Positions 1 to 9,805 of a stretch of 64,000 nt of DNA are shown here, piece after piece; the stretch's first letter is position 1, and each line of letters begins with the position of its first letter. The DNA lies in NCBI GenBank assembly GCA_015143295.1, contig CM026570.1:20591250-20655249 (forward strand), in the 5' to 3' direction. Source of the DNA: Tetracentron sinense (taxonomy: Eukaryota; Streptophyta; Magnoliopsida; Trochodendrales; Trochodendraceae). Both the position numbers and the translations under genes were made by a program. Under the pieces are notes generated by a model. That model was not told the DNA's origin, did not search any database, and worked only from the letters and a program-made list of their open reading frames with translations.

Positions 1-1010
1 ATAATCTGGCCAGCTTATCCAACTCGCCACGTGTCCCTTTTAAATGTGGTTAAGATTTACTAACTTTTAGAGCTAAAGAATCGATCTAACCTTATTTTTA
101 AAAAAAATTGCCACCGGAGTGAAAACTTCTTAACCAGAGTTATAGGGAGTTAGAGGCAACGCCAGAGCATTTTATTATAGTCCAAAGCTAGAATTATTCC
201 GGACTCAGATGCGTCTTGCATTCTCCAGCTCATTTAAGTTTGTGTCTTCTGTTGCATTCAATGGTAGCTTAGATTTTTCTGAAAATTTGTTAAAGTGGAT
301 TTTACACAATTGGGGTGATGAGGATTGTGTGGAGATAATAAGACGGTGCAAGGAAGCTATTCCTTCAATAGAAAATGGAGGAAATGTGATAATACTGGAC
401 ATTGTTGTGAAGGATGAGGACAAGGGAGAGCACGAGCTGAAGGAGACGCAGCTTTGCTTTGATATGGTAATGATGGTGAATTTTGGGAGGAAGGAGCGCA
501 AAACATGAATGGCAGAAAATCTTCATCGATGCAGGTTTCACTGAATATAAGATCAAACCTGTCTTAGGCATTCGATCCATCATAGAAGTTTATCCATGAT
601 TATTTGATGTTTTATGAAGATTCACCCGTTGTGATCCAATTGCAATAGAAGTAATGATAAATGGATGATTATGGTTAAAACAATGCTTTAACCTGTTTCA
701 AATTTAACCTGTTTCAAAAGTAACAGGTAAAAACATTTCAAGTGTAATATTTTGCAAGGGATTTGATTTTAAAGGGATCACCCCTAGCATTCTTCTGAAT
801 CATATTCGCAGGAGTAGCCATTTTGGTGGTCATTGATTTATTACAGCCTCTGTGAACATAGCGAAACAACATATTATCAGATGGGGACTACAGATCCAAA
901 ATATCCTTCTGAATTGAAGTTCCTCGTTAGGTTTAGGGTGTCAACGAGTTGGTCGATCAATAGCCCGGCCCTTGTTGGCCCCAAAACAGATCGATTCATA
1001 AACCCATGGG
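1..1010 (+). repeat. OMT-region duplicate, copy C (oldest branch)
   Basis: Bases 1 to about 1010 align by eye with 13290-15260 and with 50467-52430. They contain the end of the OMT intron, exon 2 and the downstream flank. Unlike the other two copies, the flank here has no CACTA transposon: the empty site lies near 645-660. Similarity fades near the sequence around 1010. The copy runs off the left edge, so whether an exon 1 exists to the left cannot be seen. Confidence 0.8.
296..599 (+). pseudogene. O-methyltransferase exon 2 pseudogene (copy C)
   Basis: This is a copy of exon 2 of the OMT gene at 10584-13889. The AG acceptor is kept just before 296 (TTAAAG, against TTGCAG in the intact gene). 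The frame starts with WILHNWGDEDC, so the catalytic His is retained, and runs through the KVIILDIVVKD-like and FDMVMMVN segments. A 2-base deletion near 501-504, where the intact copy encodes KERDEHEW, shifts the frame into a TGA at 506-508. The remaining C-terminal codons continue out of frame to the old stop at 597-599. No exon 1 is visible inside the window. It is a dead gene fragment unless the deletion is a sequencing error. Confidence 0.85.
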
Positions 1011-1560
1011 ACTAGAGTCGGGCTAACAAAATGGACAAAAAAAATTTAGGCTGGGTTAGATCTTGGTTGCTTAAAGCCCAAGCCGGGCTAACCATTCTAT
1101 ATATATGCGTGTAAAAATGCACGTGTCATTGTACTTCAAATATTTTGATGATTAATTTGATTTAAAATTAGCAAGCATCAACATATATATATACCTCTCA
1201 AATATAGTAATACAATATCTATAATAGCAAGCATAAGTATAGAACATATACCAACATACATACCTCTCAAATCTATTCTTAATTAATCCTAATTAACAAA
1301 GTAGTGGTATGACCACAGGTGATGGATCCTTCACTATTGATGATGGCAATGAGCAACATTTCGGTGCAACCTTCAACCCTCTTCTCGAATATTTAAATCA
1401 CCTTCCCCTCCATGTTCATCGAGGAGAGGTGAAGAGTGTCGGATGTCACAATATGTAATGATGAGAAACAGAGAAGAGGGTTATGCTTAGATCGAAGATA
1501 GTGCAAGTGAAAGACATGAGGGTAAGAGATCAACTAAAGCCATAGCTTGCATACGCACTT
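1011..1560. other. No gene recognised; AT-rich spacer
   Basis: I see no coding exon or complete repeat here. The stretch holds short AT runs (near 1098 and 1183) and a CCGGGCTA-type short inverted motif near 1019-1095. Bases 1526-1555 are an exact 30-base inverted match to 8529-8558, noted as a finding. Confidence 0.5.
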
Positions 1561-2505
1561 GAAAGAAAAAAAGAAAAGGAAAATCCAAGCAAAGGAAAAA
1601 CAGAGTCAAAAATCAAAAAGAAAAAGGCAAAAGTTGGCAAAAAGAGGCGCTCAAGGGAAAAATGAGAAAATGGTTCCCTAAAAATTCGAACACCTAAGCC
1701 TACGTTTTGTCCTCCCTCAAGTCCTCTTAGATCCCATAGAGGTTAGGAGTGCGGACAATCAAATGAATAAATGAATAAATGCTCAAGCAAGATACAAGTA
1801 CCCACAAGGCAATGATGGGAGGAGATAATCCATTTCAAAATCGCAGGCTCAATGAAAACCAGAAATGGTATTGGTGCGCAAAAATTATGTGATCCCAAAC
1901 CTAATGTCGTTATTAGGGGCAAAAAAGAAAAAAAAATCGTTACCAACTTCGCAGACATGAGTGAAAACCAGAAATGGCCTCATGCACAAAAATTATGCGA
2001 CCCCTAGACTTGGTCATTCCAAGGGCCGAAAAGGAAAAAGTTGAGATAAGATTCGAGCGGAATATCCAGCAGAAGGTGTCACCTCAAGTTCCAGAAGGGT
2101 ATGAATCTTACCGGTCCCAGTAATCCATCTTTGGGTTCAGAGAAATTTGTCACTATCACGGTCCAAAGCTCTTGGTAAAGCAAGCAACGATTTAGCATAT
2201 GGTGGGGAAGTCAGAATTAGTTTCCACTACTTCGCGCAATGTTTCTAAGTAGGTCAGGACCTCTTGTCATCATCTTTTACTTCTTCAAGGGCAAGGGTTC
2301 GACTTGGAAAAAAAAACTCTTTGTCCATTTTTGATTTGGTTAGATCGACCTTGTCTTGATAATCGCTCAAAGTATCAACAAAGTCCGATTCAGAATCAAT
2401 TCAAAGCAGCAGCCCGAGCAAGCGTGAGATCACCCTCAATTTCACACCTTCAATCTCAAACTAAATTTCAACTTCAGAACCTTCAAATTTCAATCCTCTA
2501 CTAAA

Positions 2506-2791
2506 CACTTCAAAATCAATCCCTCCATTGAAGAGGCTAAAAGCCACGCTTCAAAATCCATCCCTCCTGTGAAGAGGCTAAAAACAACACTTCAAAATCG
2601 ATCCTTTTGTGAAGAGGCTAAAAGCAATACTTCAAAATCGATCCCTCCTGTGAAGAGGCTAAAAGCAACACTTCAAAATCGATCCCTCCTGTGAAAAGGT
2701 TAAAAGCAACACTTCAAAATCAATCCATCATGTGAAGAGGCTAAAAGCAACACTTCAAAATCAATCCCTCCTGTGAAGAGGCTAAAAGCAT
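2506..2791 (+). repeat. 40-bp tandem repeat, about 7 units
   Basis: Successive units share ACTTCAAAATCGATCC followed by CTCCTGTGAAGAGGCTAAAA, with a few substitutions and one short unit. The array lies in the 3' untranslated part of the Tat-like element, upstream of its polypurine tract. Arrays in this position are known in Tat elements and are a documented source of satellite DNA. Confidence 0.9.
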
Positions 2792-3310
2792 ATTTGATAC
2801 AACTGACATCGCCCTGCTTGTCATCCGCCTTTTAATCTGGCTGACATCGTAAATGTGTTGCCATCCCTTCTTTATATACTCTAAACATGAGTATGCTTCT
2901 TTTTTTCCCTCCGCAATGAGGTGAAGAGCTATTTCTCTCACATCTCAGATGTTTCATCACTAAGTATGAACCATCAATTTCTCCTCTCTATCCCCCAGCA
3001 GTCGAATAGGTTCTCCCCTCAATCCCGTCCTCTAGAATCTCATTTGTGGTAAGCAGTCTACGTATTATTTAATTTTTCTTTTTTTGACTCTTTTGTCTTC
3101 AAACTCACAAGTTTTTTTCGCATGTGCAAAATTGAGATCTTATAATCTTTATCGTTCACGTGCCCGCACCCTCCGACAAAGAGGGGCAACTGTAAACACC
3201 CCAATTTTGCACCCCTCTAGTCTTGTTTATACTCTTAAAAACCATTTTCAAAAACCCACTTTTAAAACCCTCTTTCCACGTGCTTCGATTTTCAAAAACA
3301 GGCCAGAGGT

Positions 3311-3745
3311 AAAAAATGACCAAAATACCCACAGGGTGAAAAATAATCAAAATACCCTTGAAAAAGTGCTAAAAAGTTTTCATTTGCTTCGAAGTAATTT
3401 TAGAAATTTTTCGATGAATTTTGGCTATTTTCGGGAACAAATTGGACTTAAAACAGTGGAAAATGACTAAAATACCCCTGTGGTGTAAAAAGACCGAAAT
3501 GCCCCTAGAAAAGTGTTCAAAAGTTTTCATTTGGTCTAAAATGATTTTAGAAATTTTTCGATGAATTTGCACTGTTTTTTGGATCAAATTGGAGTTAAAA
3601 TGGTGTAAAATGACCAAATGCCCTGTGGTGGAAAAAAACAAAAATGCCCCTGGAAAAGTGTTCAAAATGTATCATTTTGTCCGATATAATCTTACAAATT
3701 TTTTTACTCAGTTTTGAGGGATCAAAACGGACTTAAAAATGGTTT
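3311..3745 (+). repeat. About 147-bp tandem repeat, 3 units, in LTR U3
   Basis: Units begin near 3312, 3462 and 3606 with AAAATGACCAAAATACCC-like words. Each carries a GTGTTCAAAAGTTTTCATTTG block and an AGAAATTTTTCGATGAATTT block. The third unit is the most diverged. The array sits upstream of the LTR TATA box. Confidence 0.8.
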
Positions 3746-3819
3746 TGGGCGCGACACGTTGCGAGTCAAAGTCAAAGAAAAGAAAAGAAATAAAAAAAAA
3801 AAATTTGACCCTTCAAAGG

Positions 3820-3842
3820 GGGCGCTACTTCAAGTAGCACCC
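3820..3842. other. Imperfect GC-rich hairpin in LTR
   Basis: Arms GGGCGCTACT (3820-3829) and AGTAGCACCC (3833-3842) flank a TCA loop, with one mismatch. It is a sibling of the perfect hairpin at 4002-4024. A further single arm (AGTAGCGCCCC) occurs near 3923. Confidence 0.8.
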
Positions 3843-4001
3843 ACCTTTGTGGGCCTTTTGATTAGGCCCTTTTGACCGGTCAACCCTTTGTCGGCAGGCC
3901 TGTTTTGGTTATCCGCATAAGGAGTAGCGCCCCTTAATGTCGACCCATTTTACCGCCGCACTGTTCCTTGCCGCCTCACTATTCAGGGTTTTTATCCATA
4001 G

Positions 4002-4024
4002 GGGCGCTACTGCAAGTAGCGCCC
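4002..4024. other. Perfect 10-bp-stem hairpin upstream of LTR TATA
   Basis: Arms GGGCGCTACT (4002-4011) and AGTAGCGCCC (4015-4024) flank a 3-base GCA loop, ending 16 bases before the TATA box at 4041. The position suggests a cis-regulatory role in the LTR promoter; that role is inferred only. Confidence 0.85.
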
Positions 4025-4040
4025 TCCTGTTTTGAAAACC

Positions 4041-4048
4041 TATAAATA
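4041..4048 (+). promoter_or_regulatory. LTR TATA box (TATAAATA)
   Basis: TATAAATA in a CCTATAAATACCCC context lies directly downstream of the hairpin and upstream of a CT-rich stretch (4080-4105). This is typical of a plant RNA polymerase II core promoter in an LTR. Confidence 0.65.
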
Positions 4049-4306
4049 CCCCACCCCCTCACTTCATTCTTCATCCATTCCTTCTCCTCTCTCTCTCTTT
4101 TCTTCTTCAAAACTTATCCTAGCGCTCCGGATTCCTGAGAGCGTTGATTGCGAAGGGTCGATTCTTGGGACCTCTTTTCAGAAATCTTTTCAGATTTCCC
4201 GGACGGTAATTTTTCTCAAAACCCTATCTTTCTTTGTCTTTTAATAGTTTAAGTTGGTATAATCATTTTTTAAAGTTGTTTTAATTATTCTAATACTTAG
4301 ACTGCT

Positions 4307-4636
4307 TGCCTAATCGAATCCCTGCCCGAATCCCGGTTCAAAACTAGCCTCGCCTAGTCGAACCTCTGCCCAAATCCCGGTTCAAAACTAACCTCGCCTA
4401 GTCGAATCCCTGCCTAAATCCCGGTTCAAAACTAGCCTCACCTAGTCGAATCTCTGCCCAAATCCCGGTTCAAAACTAGCCTCGCCTAGTCGAATCTCTG
4501 CTTAAATCCCGGTTCAAAACTAGCCTCGCCTAGTCGAATCTCTACCCAAATTCCGGTTCAAAACTAGTCTCGCCTAGTCGAACCTTTGCCCAAATCCCGG
4601 TTCAAAACTAGCCTCGCCTAGTTGAACCTCTGTCCA
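4307..4636 (+). repeat. 44-bp tandem repeat, about 7 units, in LTR
   Basis: The unit combines GCCTCGCCTAGTCGAA, CCTCTGCCCAAATCCC and GGTTCAAAACTA. Units differ by scattered single substitutions. The array abuts the telomere-like array that follows. Confidence 0.9.
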
Positions 4637-4639
4637 AAA

Positions 4640-5365
4640 ACCTTGACTAACTTTAGTTAAAACCCTAGTTAAACCCTGATTAAACCTTAGTTAATCATGA
4701 TTAGACTCTAGTTAAACCCTGATTAAACTCTAGTTAAACCCTGATTAAACCCTAGTTCATCTTGATTAGACTCTAGTTAAACCCTGATTAAGCCCTAGTT
4801 AACTCTAGTTAAACCACAGTTAAACCCCAGTTAATCCTAGTTAAACCCTAATTAAACTCTAGTTAAACCCTGATTAAGCCCTAGTTAACTCTAGTTAAAT
4901 TACAGTTAAACCCTGATTAAACCCTAGTTAATCTTGATTAAGTCCCAGTTAAACCCTGATTAAACCCTGATTAAGTCCTAGTTAAACCCCAGTTAACTCT
5001 AGTTGAACCTTGATCAAACCCTAGTTAAATCTTGATTAAATCCCAGTTAAACCCCAATTAACTCTAGTTAAACCTTGATCAAGCCCTAGTTAAATCTTGA
5101 TTAAATCCCAGTTAAACCCTGATTAAACCCTAGTTAAGCCCTAGTTAACTCTAGTTGAACCCTAGTTAACTCTAGTTAATCCTGATTAAATCTCAGTTAA
5201 ACTCTGATTAAACCCTGGTTAAGCCCTAGTTAACTCTAGTTAAACCCTAGTTAAACTCTAGTTAACCCTAGTTAAACCCTGATTAAATTCCAGTTAACCT
5301 TAGTTAAATCTCAATTAACCTTAGTTAAACTCTGATTAAACCCTAGTTAAACCCTAAGTCAACCA
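4640..5365 (+). repeat. Degenerate AAACCCTA-rich (telobox-like) array in LTR
   Basis: More than 700 bp are built from TTAAACCCTGA, TTAAACCCTAG and TTAACTCTAG words in a period near 11 or 21 bases. Many contain AAACCCTA, the plant telo-box core, but the spacing and variants are not the 7-base plant telomere repeat. I read it as an LTR-internal minisatellite, not an interstitial telomere. Confidence 0.85.
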
Positions 5366-5983
5366 AACTGAACTTCGGCTAAACCCTCATCTGAACCCTG
5401 GTTTAGTTTCACACCAGCAAAATCTACTCACTCCTCAGCACGAGCTTAAAAGGTCATCTCGCTTTTCAAATAGGAGCAAAAACCCTCAAATCTTTCAATC
5501 ACTCACAATCCAGTTCAATCAAATCAAATCAAACCATCAACTCCCATCCGGAACTACGTGTGGCTTGATTCCACTAACTGTTGATACGTAGGCAACCCTG
5601 ATTGGGTTCAGCTCCCCTAGGATAGAATCCCTATTCCGTTTTTACCCTGTTTTTCTCAATTCAGTTATTCTTTAACATTACATTTCTCAGCATATAGATC
5701 AAATTGCAAGCTTCTTTATGGTTTCCTTTATTTAATTCAGACTTAGGGAGTAGGAAACTATCTTCGAATGAGAGCTTTAGGGGTGCCTAGCACCGTCCCC
5801 TAACTCAACTGAATCTCTTACCTTGACCTCTGACTTCCAGACTATGCCTTATCCGACAATTTCAAGAACCTATTTCCCTCATAATTAGATAGGTGGCGAC
5901 TCACAACCCAATTGTAATTTGTCACTATTCCTTATCGGATTTATCTTGATCGGGGAATGGAGGGTAAAATTCAGGTACTCACA

Positions 5984-6086
5984 CGTATAATGTAACAAAT
6001 TTTTTAACCCATTTAGATAATTTCTCTAATCTTTTTTTTTCTTTATGTGACATCATTCCTCAAAAAAGAATATATATATATATATA
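5984..6086 (+). repeat. Direct repeat R1 (matches 8685-8799)
   Basis: About 100 bp starting CGTATAATGTAACAA and ending in a TA run recur at 8685-8799 with few differences. In this copy the Tat-like LTR sits at the left edge and the Mutator-like element was inserted into the TA run. In the other copy a MITE was inserted into the equivalent TA run. Confidence 0.8.
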
Positions 6087-8504
6087 GAAGAGGTGACTAG
6101 TAAGCCTGGCTGATTATAACTTATAATCAGCTCACCTCCTCTAAACCGTTAGATTGCAAACAATGGTCAGGATTAAAAACCCTTTATTAGTCTAATTTTA
6201 TAATTACCAAAAATACCCTTCATTTAAGATTCCAAGATCCAACACATCTCTTCTTCTCCAAACATGTTCAAGACCACTTATCTTCTATTCTCTCTTCATC
6301 CCTCCGGTGGCTACAAGTGTTGATCTGCTCCGGCTCCCTCCCAGCAAGAAACCCTAACCTCTCTCTCTCTCTCGTTGAAAAACAGGGTCCATAACCCCAA
6401 TCTGGAACTGAGGTTGTGGAAAGCCAAGAAGTAGGCGTTTCCTTTTCTGGATTCAGTGATGGGGAGCCAAGATTCCCAAGGGCAGAGTTTGTTGAGTTGA
6501 CTCACCTCTTCCAAATGCTCTCCCATGCTTACAATTGTCTCCTTCATGGGGCTGCCTGAAGAGGTCGTTGGGTTTTTGGTTGTAGAATAGAGTAGTGGTG
6601 ATTGTGAGAGAGGGATGGAGATGGGCTGAACCACTGTTTCCAATCTCAACGTGGTTGGGTTTGAATTCAATTCCACTACGACCTCACCCATTCCTCTCTC
6701 TCTCTCTCTCTCTAAAACCAGGGTTCATAACCCCTCATTCTATCCCCTTTTCTTCCTTTTTTTGTGTGTTTATGGTATGTTCTTCTACCCATGGTATTTT
6801 AAAGAAACCCTAGATGGCTAGAGCTCACTTATTTGAATGTAGCCTTGCAACCTGATTGTCATGAGTAGTGGTCTCTAGATCATGGAATCACTTAGTATCT
6901 TGTTTGTGGACTTTAAATTGAAGATGGTTTAAGTAGCTCATCTGATTTTTTAACTTTTTTTTTACTTTCTTCGTGTAACTTCATTCTTGATCTTGAAATG
7001 CTGTATTGAACCTTGCAAAAGCATTAACAAAAAATTGTTTTTGGAAAAAAATGCAACTCAATCTATTGTTTTAAGTCCCACTTGTTCCATTTAAGCTTCT
7101 ACTAGGTTGGTTTTGAAGATTTTGTTCTCTTAAGGGACTTCATGTAGGGCTAGTAATTATGTTGAAGAGGTAATGGCTAGTTGCCCCTACTAATTGAACT
7201 TGCACTCCGTGCTATTAATATGCCCATGTAAATTTGTTTCTATACACCTTTTTTTTTCTTAGAACCATTTCTACATACCTTTCACATTCAACATATGGTG
7301 TATTAGACTAATTCTTAAATCAGTTAGTGTTTAAAATTATTACTGTATTAGTACTAGAGCATCATGGTAAGTGGTAACTAATCATTATCTCAAAAATTGA
7401 TAGATTATGTTTGAATCCATGCAAAACATGAGAATCTACCAATTACATCTTCAGTGACTCATTTTCTGTGATGATTTTTAGGTAACATGGATTTCAACAC
7501 TACAAACGACAAAGATAATGATGTGGAACTCCCATGTACAAGGGCATCCTCAAGGGCGTCCTCAAGGGCATGCACAAACAATGCATAAATATATATTATT
7601 GGAAGTCATGGATTAAAAATATCAAACCACATCCTCAGATCATGTAAAAAAGAAGATACCTCATACTTGAGCTCCTTGTCATTAAGAGTTCCATCAAAAC
7701 CAGGCTGTCAGATCCCAAAGTATGATTTGTTATATCCTTGCAAGGAGAATCTTCTTTCTCTTTAATGAATTGAAAAAAAAATGCATAATCTCAAATTTCC
7801 CTAATTTCAAACTAATCAGAAAATCCAGAAATTCAATCAAATTACAAATGCATCATGAAAATTATAAATCCATTACTAGAAATTTCATACTTTGATTTGA
7901 TAGATATATCGAAAAAGAAAAATTGTACTCTGCTCTTTGAAGAAACTGCATCTACAGAAATGAGATGAGTCAGGGCAATTGTTATCTTTAAAGTGAAAAC
8001 ATCCAAAGAAACACCTCATCCCTATCACTACTCTTCAGAAAACCCTAATTCTCAGTCGATTAAAACCCTAGCTGGTTAGGGTTTGATCACTATAATGAGT
8101 AGAATAAGAAATGGAGGAGACTAAGAAGAGACAGAGAGAGAGAGAAGAGGAACGTGTTTGCAATCTGCAAGTGTGAATCTTCTCTGGTTTTCAACGAGAG
8201 AGAGAGGGGTTAGGGTTTCTTACCGGGAGGGAACCGGAGAAGATCAACACTTGCAGCCACCAGAGAATTTCGCACTTGCAGCCACCGGAGGGATGAAGAG
8301 AGAATAGAAGATGAGCGGTCTTGAGCGTGTTTGGAGAAGAAGAGATGTGTTGGAGCTTGGCCTCTTAAATGAAGGGTATTTTTGGTAATTATAAAATTAA
8401 ACTAATAAAGGTTTTTAATCCTGACTATTGTTTGCAATCTAACGGTTTAAAGGAGGTGAGCTGATTATAAGTTATAATCAACCAGGCTTACTAGTCACCT
8501 CCTC
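6087..8504. mobile_element. Non-autonomous Mutator-like element with ~310-bp TIRs
   Basis: The left end (6087 to about 6395) and right end (about 8180 to 8504) are inverted copies: GAGGTGACTAGTAAGCC is followed by a TTATAATCAGC block, a CCGTTAGATTGCAAACAAT block and a CTCTCTCTCGTTGAAAA block. Each TIR contains a near-perfect palindrome around AGCTCACCTCC (left at 6110-6132). Likely 9-bp target copies lie in the flanking TA runs (8 of 9 bases match). No transposase is present. The interior holds CT-rich leader-like tracts (near 6360 and 6690) and a short frame from about 7488 (MDFNTTNDKDNDVELPC), which could be a captured gene scrap. The frames at 6311-6691 and 6595-6813 overlap on opposite strands and lack domains. 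Assignment to MULEs rests on TIR length; a foldback element is the alternative. Confidence 0.7.
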
Positions 8505-8684
8505 TATATATAAATATATATGTATACACGTATGCAAGCTATGGCTTTAGTTGATCTCAATCATGAGATCATGAGAGAGAAGCCATATCCCTCTCACTAA
8601 TCATTCCTTCATCTTTGTCGTTAAAATTCTATCCAACAGATGTAATAGATTGAGTTTTTAAAGTATATATCTTAACTAAGAATT
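8505..8684. other. Short spacer with 30-base inverted match to 1526-1555
   Basis: No gene is recognised. The first ATG (8541) opens a 19-codon frame (MALVDLNHEIMREKPYPSH) that has no assignable family. Confidence 0.4.
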
Positions 8685-8799
8685 CGTATAATGTAACAAC
8701 TTTTTTAACCCATTTAGATAACTTCTCTAATCTTTTTGTTTCCTTTATGTGACATCATTCCTCACAAAAGAATATATATATATATATATATATATATAT
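8685..8799 (+). repeat. Direct repeat R2 (matches 5984-6086), ending in (TA)n
   Basis: Second copy of the direct repeat described for 5984-6086. It ends in a TA microsatellite (about 8772-8799), directly followed by a hAT-like MITE. Confidence 0.8.
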
Positions 8800-9052
8800 G
8801 GGTCTTGCTAACGACCACTTAGTGGATGAATTTGGTAATGACTACTAAGACATTTTTACCCATGCATTAATTACCAAAATTCACTAAATGTAAGGGTATT
8901 TTAGTATTTTCATAGGAGACCAGTCATTATATGCAGGAGAGAATAAATACAGTTTGACTTTTCTTTCTCCTATTTAATGAACTGTCCTCTATGAAAAAAT
9001 GTCTTGGTGGTCATTAACAGTTTCACACATTGAGTAGTCGTTAGCATTTCCC
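8800..9052. mobile_element. hAT-like MITE (GGG..TGCTAACGAC ends)
   Basis: The terminal inverted repeats are GGGTCTTGCTAACGACCAC at the left and, read from the right, GGGAAATGCTAACGACTAC. The 253-bp element has no coding capacity. It sits in TA-rich DNA: TATATATA at the left and TACATATA at the right give a probable 8-bp target duplication, as expected for hAT transposons. Confidence 0.75.
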
Positions 9053-9395
9053 TACATATATATCTTTATCACTGTTTGGCTGGCCAAAAAAGATTGGAAT
9101 TGATGAGAGGACGACCTATATCAGATAGAAGAACTATCTAGCCTAATCATTGAATCTGTCTCGGACTAGGCCTTCTGATACTTTGTACCTTCGGAACAAG
9201 GGTATGCTCCTTCGTCTATACTCTCGATCTGGTATGATTCCATCAGAGTTTTGGCCTAGATGATGGTCTCATGGGGAGATCTCTCTAATCTTCTATTTAT
9301 AGAGAAGATGAGACATGGTCCTCATAATGAGCACAATACTCAAGAAAAGCAGACCCATGCATTCGGGAATTAAAGGAAAAAAGTTTCTAAAAGAA
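9053..9395. other. No gene recognised
   Basis: Single-copy-looking sequence. A TATA-like CTATTTATAGAGAAG at about 9291 could be a promoter relic of an LTR, but no LTR ends are visible. Confidence 0.4.
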
Positions 9396-9554
9396 GAGTT
9401 CGGATGGGCAACAACACTCATTGTTGTGCTGTCTGTGTCTTAAAAAATGGGCCCCACATTCAAACACAGGTGGTCCCCATATGAACAATGTGTGGACCCT
9501 TCATTTTCTAAGACACAAATGAGGAACAACAAGCGTTGTTGCCCATTCCAACTC
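9396..9554. mobile_element. Foldback hAT-like MITE
   Basis: Long imperfect inverted arms: GGATGGGCAACAACACTC at the left against GAATGGGCAACAACGCTT read from the right. They continue through TGTGTCTTAAAAAATGG against TGTGTCTTAGAAAATG. Flanks CTAAAAGA and GTAAAAGA match at 7 of 8 positions, consistent with an 8-bp target duplication. There is no coding capacity. Confidence 0.75.
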
Positions 9555-9637
9555 GTAAAAGAAACATTGAAAAGGCACACCCATGAAACTGTTGGGTATT
9601 AATGGGTCTCAAGACAAATAGTCCACGGATGAACATA

Positions 9638-9805
9638 GGGAAATGCTATTGAGACCCCGTTAGGGCCCAGGGCCGAGACCTTGCGCCCGAGCAAAGGATT
9701 TCAGGTGGGGCCTACCATGTAAAGATGGGCTCCACTTGAAATCTCGTATGATCCCGTGCTCGGGCATGAGGTCTTGGCCCTTAAACGGTCTCAGTAGCAA
9801 AGTCC
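9638..9805. mobile_element. hAT-like MITE, GAGACC family, copy 1
   Basis: The arm GGGAAATGCTATTGAGACC (left) pairs with GGACTTTGCTACTGAGACC (right, reversed), and the interior GGATTTCAGGTGGGGCC pairs with GAGATTTCAAGTGGAGCC. Further copies of the family lie at 11677, 15865 and 53055. Confidence 0.8.

Larger units (their letters stand above)
1561..5983 (+). mobile_element. 3' remnant of a Tat/Ogre-like Ty3 LTR retrotransposon
   Basis: Seen: a non-coding, purine-rich stretch with a 40-bp tandem array (1561-3190), a polypurine tract (AAAGAGGGGCAAC) ending at 3190, and an LTR starting TGTAAACACCCC at 3191 and ending CTCACA at 5983. Known: Tat-lineage elements (Ogre, Athila, Retand) carry long 3' untranslated regions with tandem repeats before the polypurine tract, and long LTRs. 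No gag, pol or 5' LTR is visible, so this is a 5'-truncated copy. The left limit is uncertain; it could begin as early as about 1450. The sequence just after 5983 recurs at 8685 without an LTR before it, which supports the right edge. Confidence 0.65.
3191..5983 (+). repeat. LTR of the Tat/Ogre-like element
   Basis: The LTR is 2793 bp with TG...CA ends. In order it contains about three 147-bp units (3311-3745), two GC-rich hairpins (3820-3842 and 4002-4024), a TATA box (TATAAATA at 4041), a 44-bp array (about 4307-4636), a degenerate array of TTAAACCCTGA and TTAAACCCTAG words (4640-5365), and a short unique end. The open frame at 3084-3470 crosses the LTR boundary and has no recognisable domain, so I do not treat it as a gene. 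Confidence 0.7.

Noticed and set aside
3084..3470. 128-codon open frame
   Set aside because: It crosses the polypurine tract and LTR boundary, is low-complexity, and covers the tandem units; no domain.
4307..5365. Regularly spaced repeats resembling a CRISPR-like or telomeric array
   Set aside because: Units are contiguous tandem copies with no unique spacers, lie inside a plant LTR, and the AAACCCTA words are not in the 7-base telomere period.
6311..6813. Open frames on both strands (126 and 72 codons)
   Set aside because: They overlap in opposite directions in CT-rich Mutator-like element TIR and leader DNA; no family resemblance.
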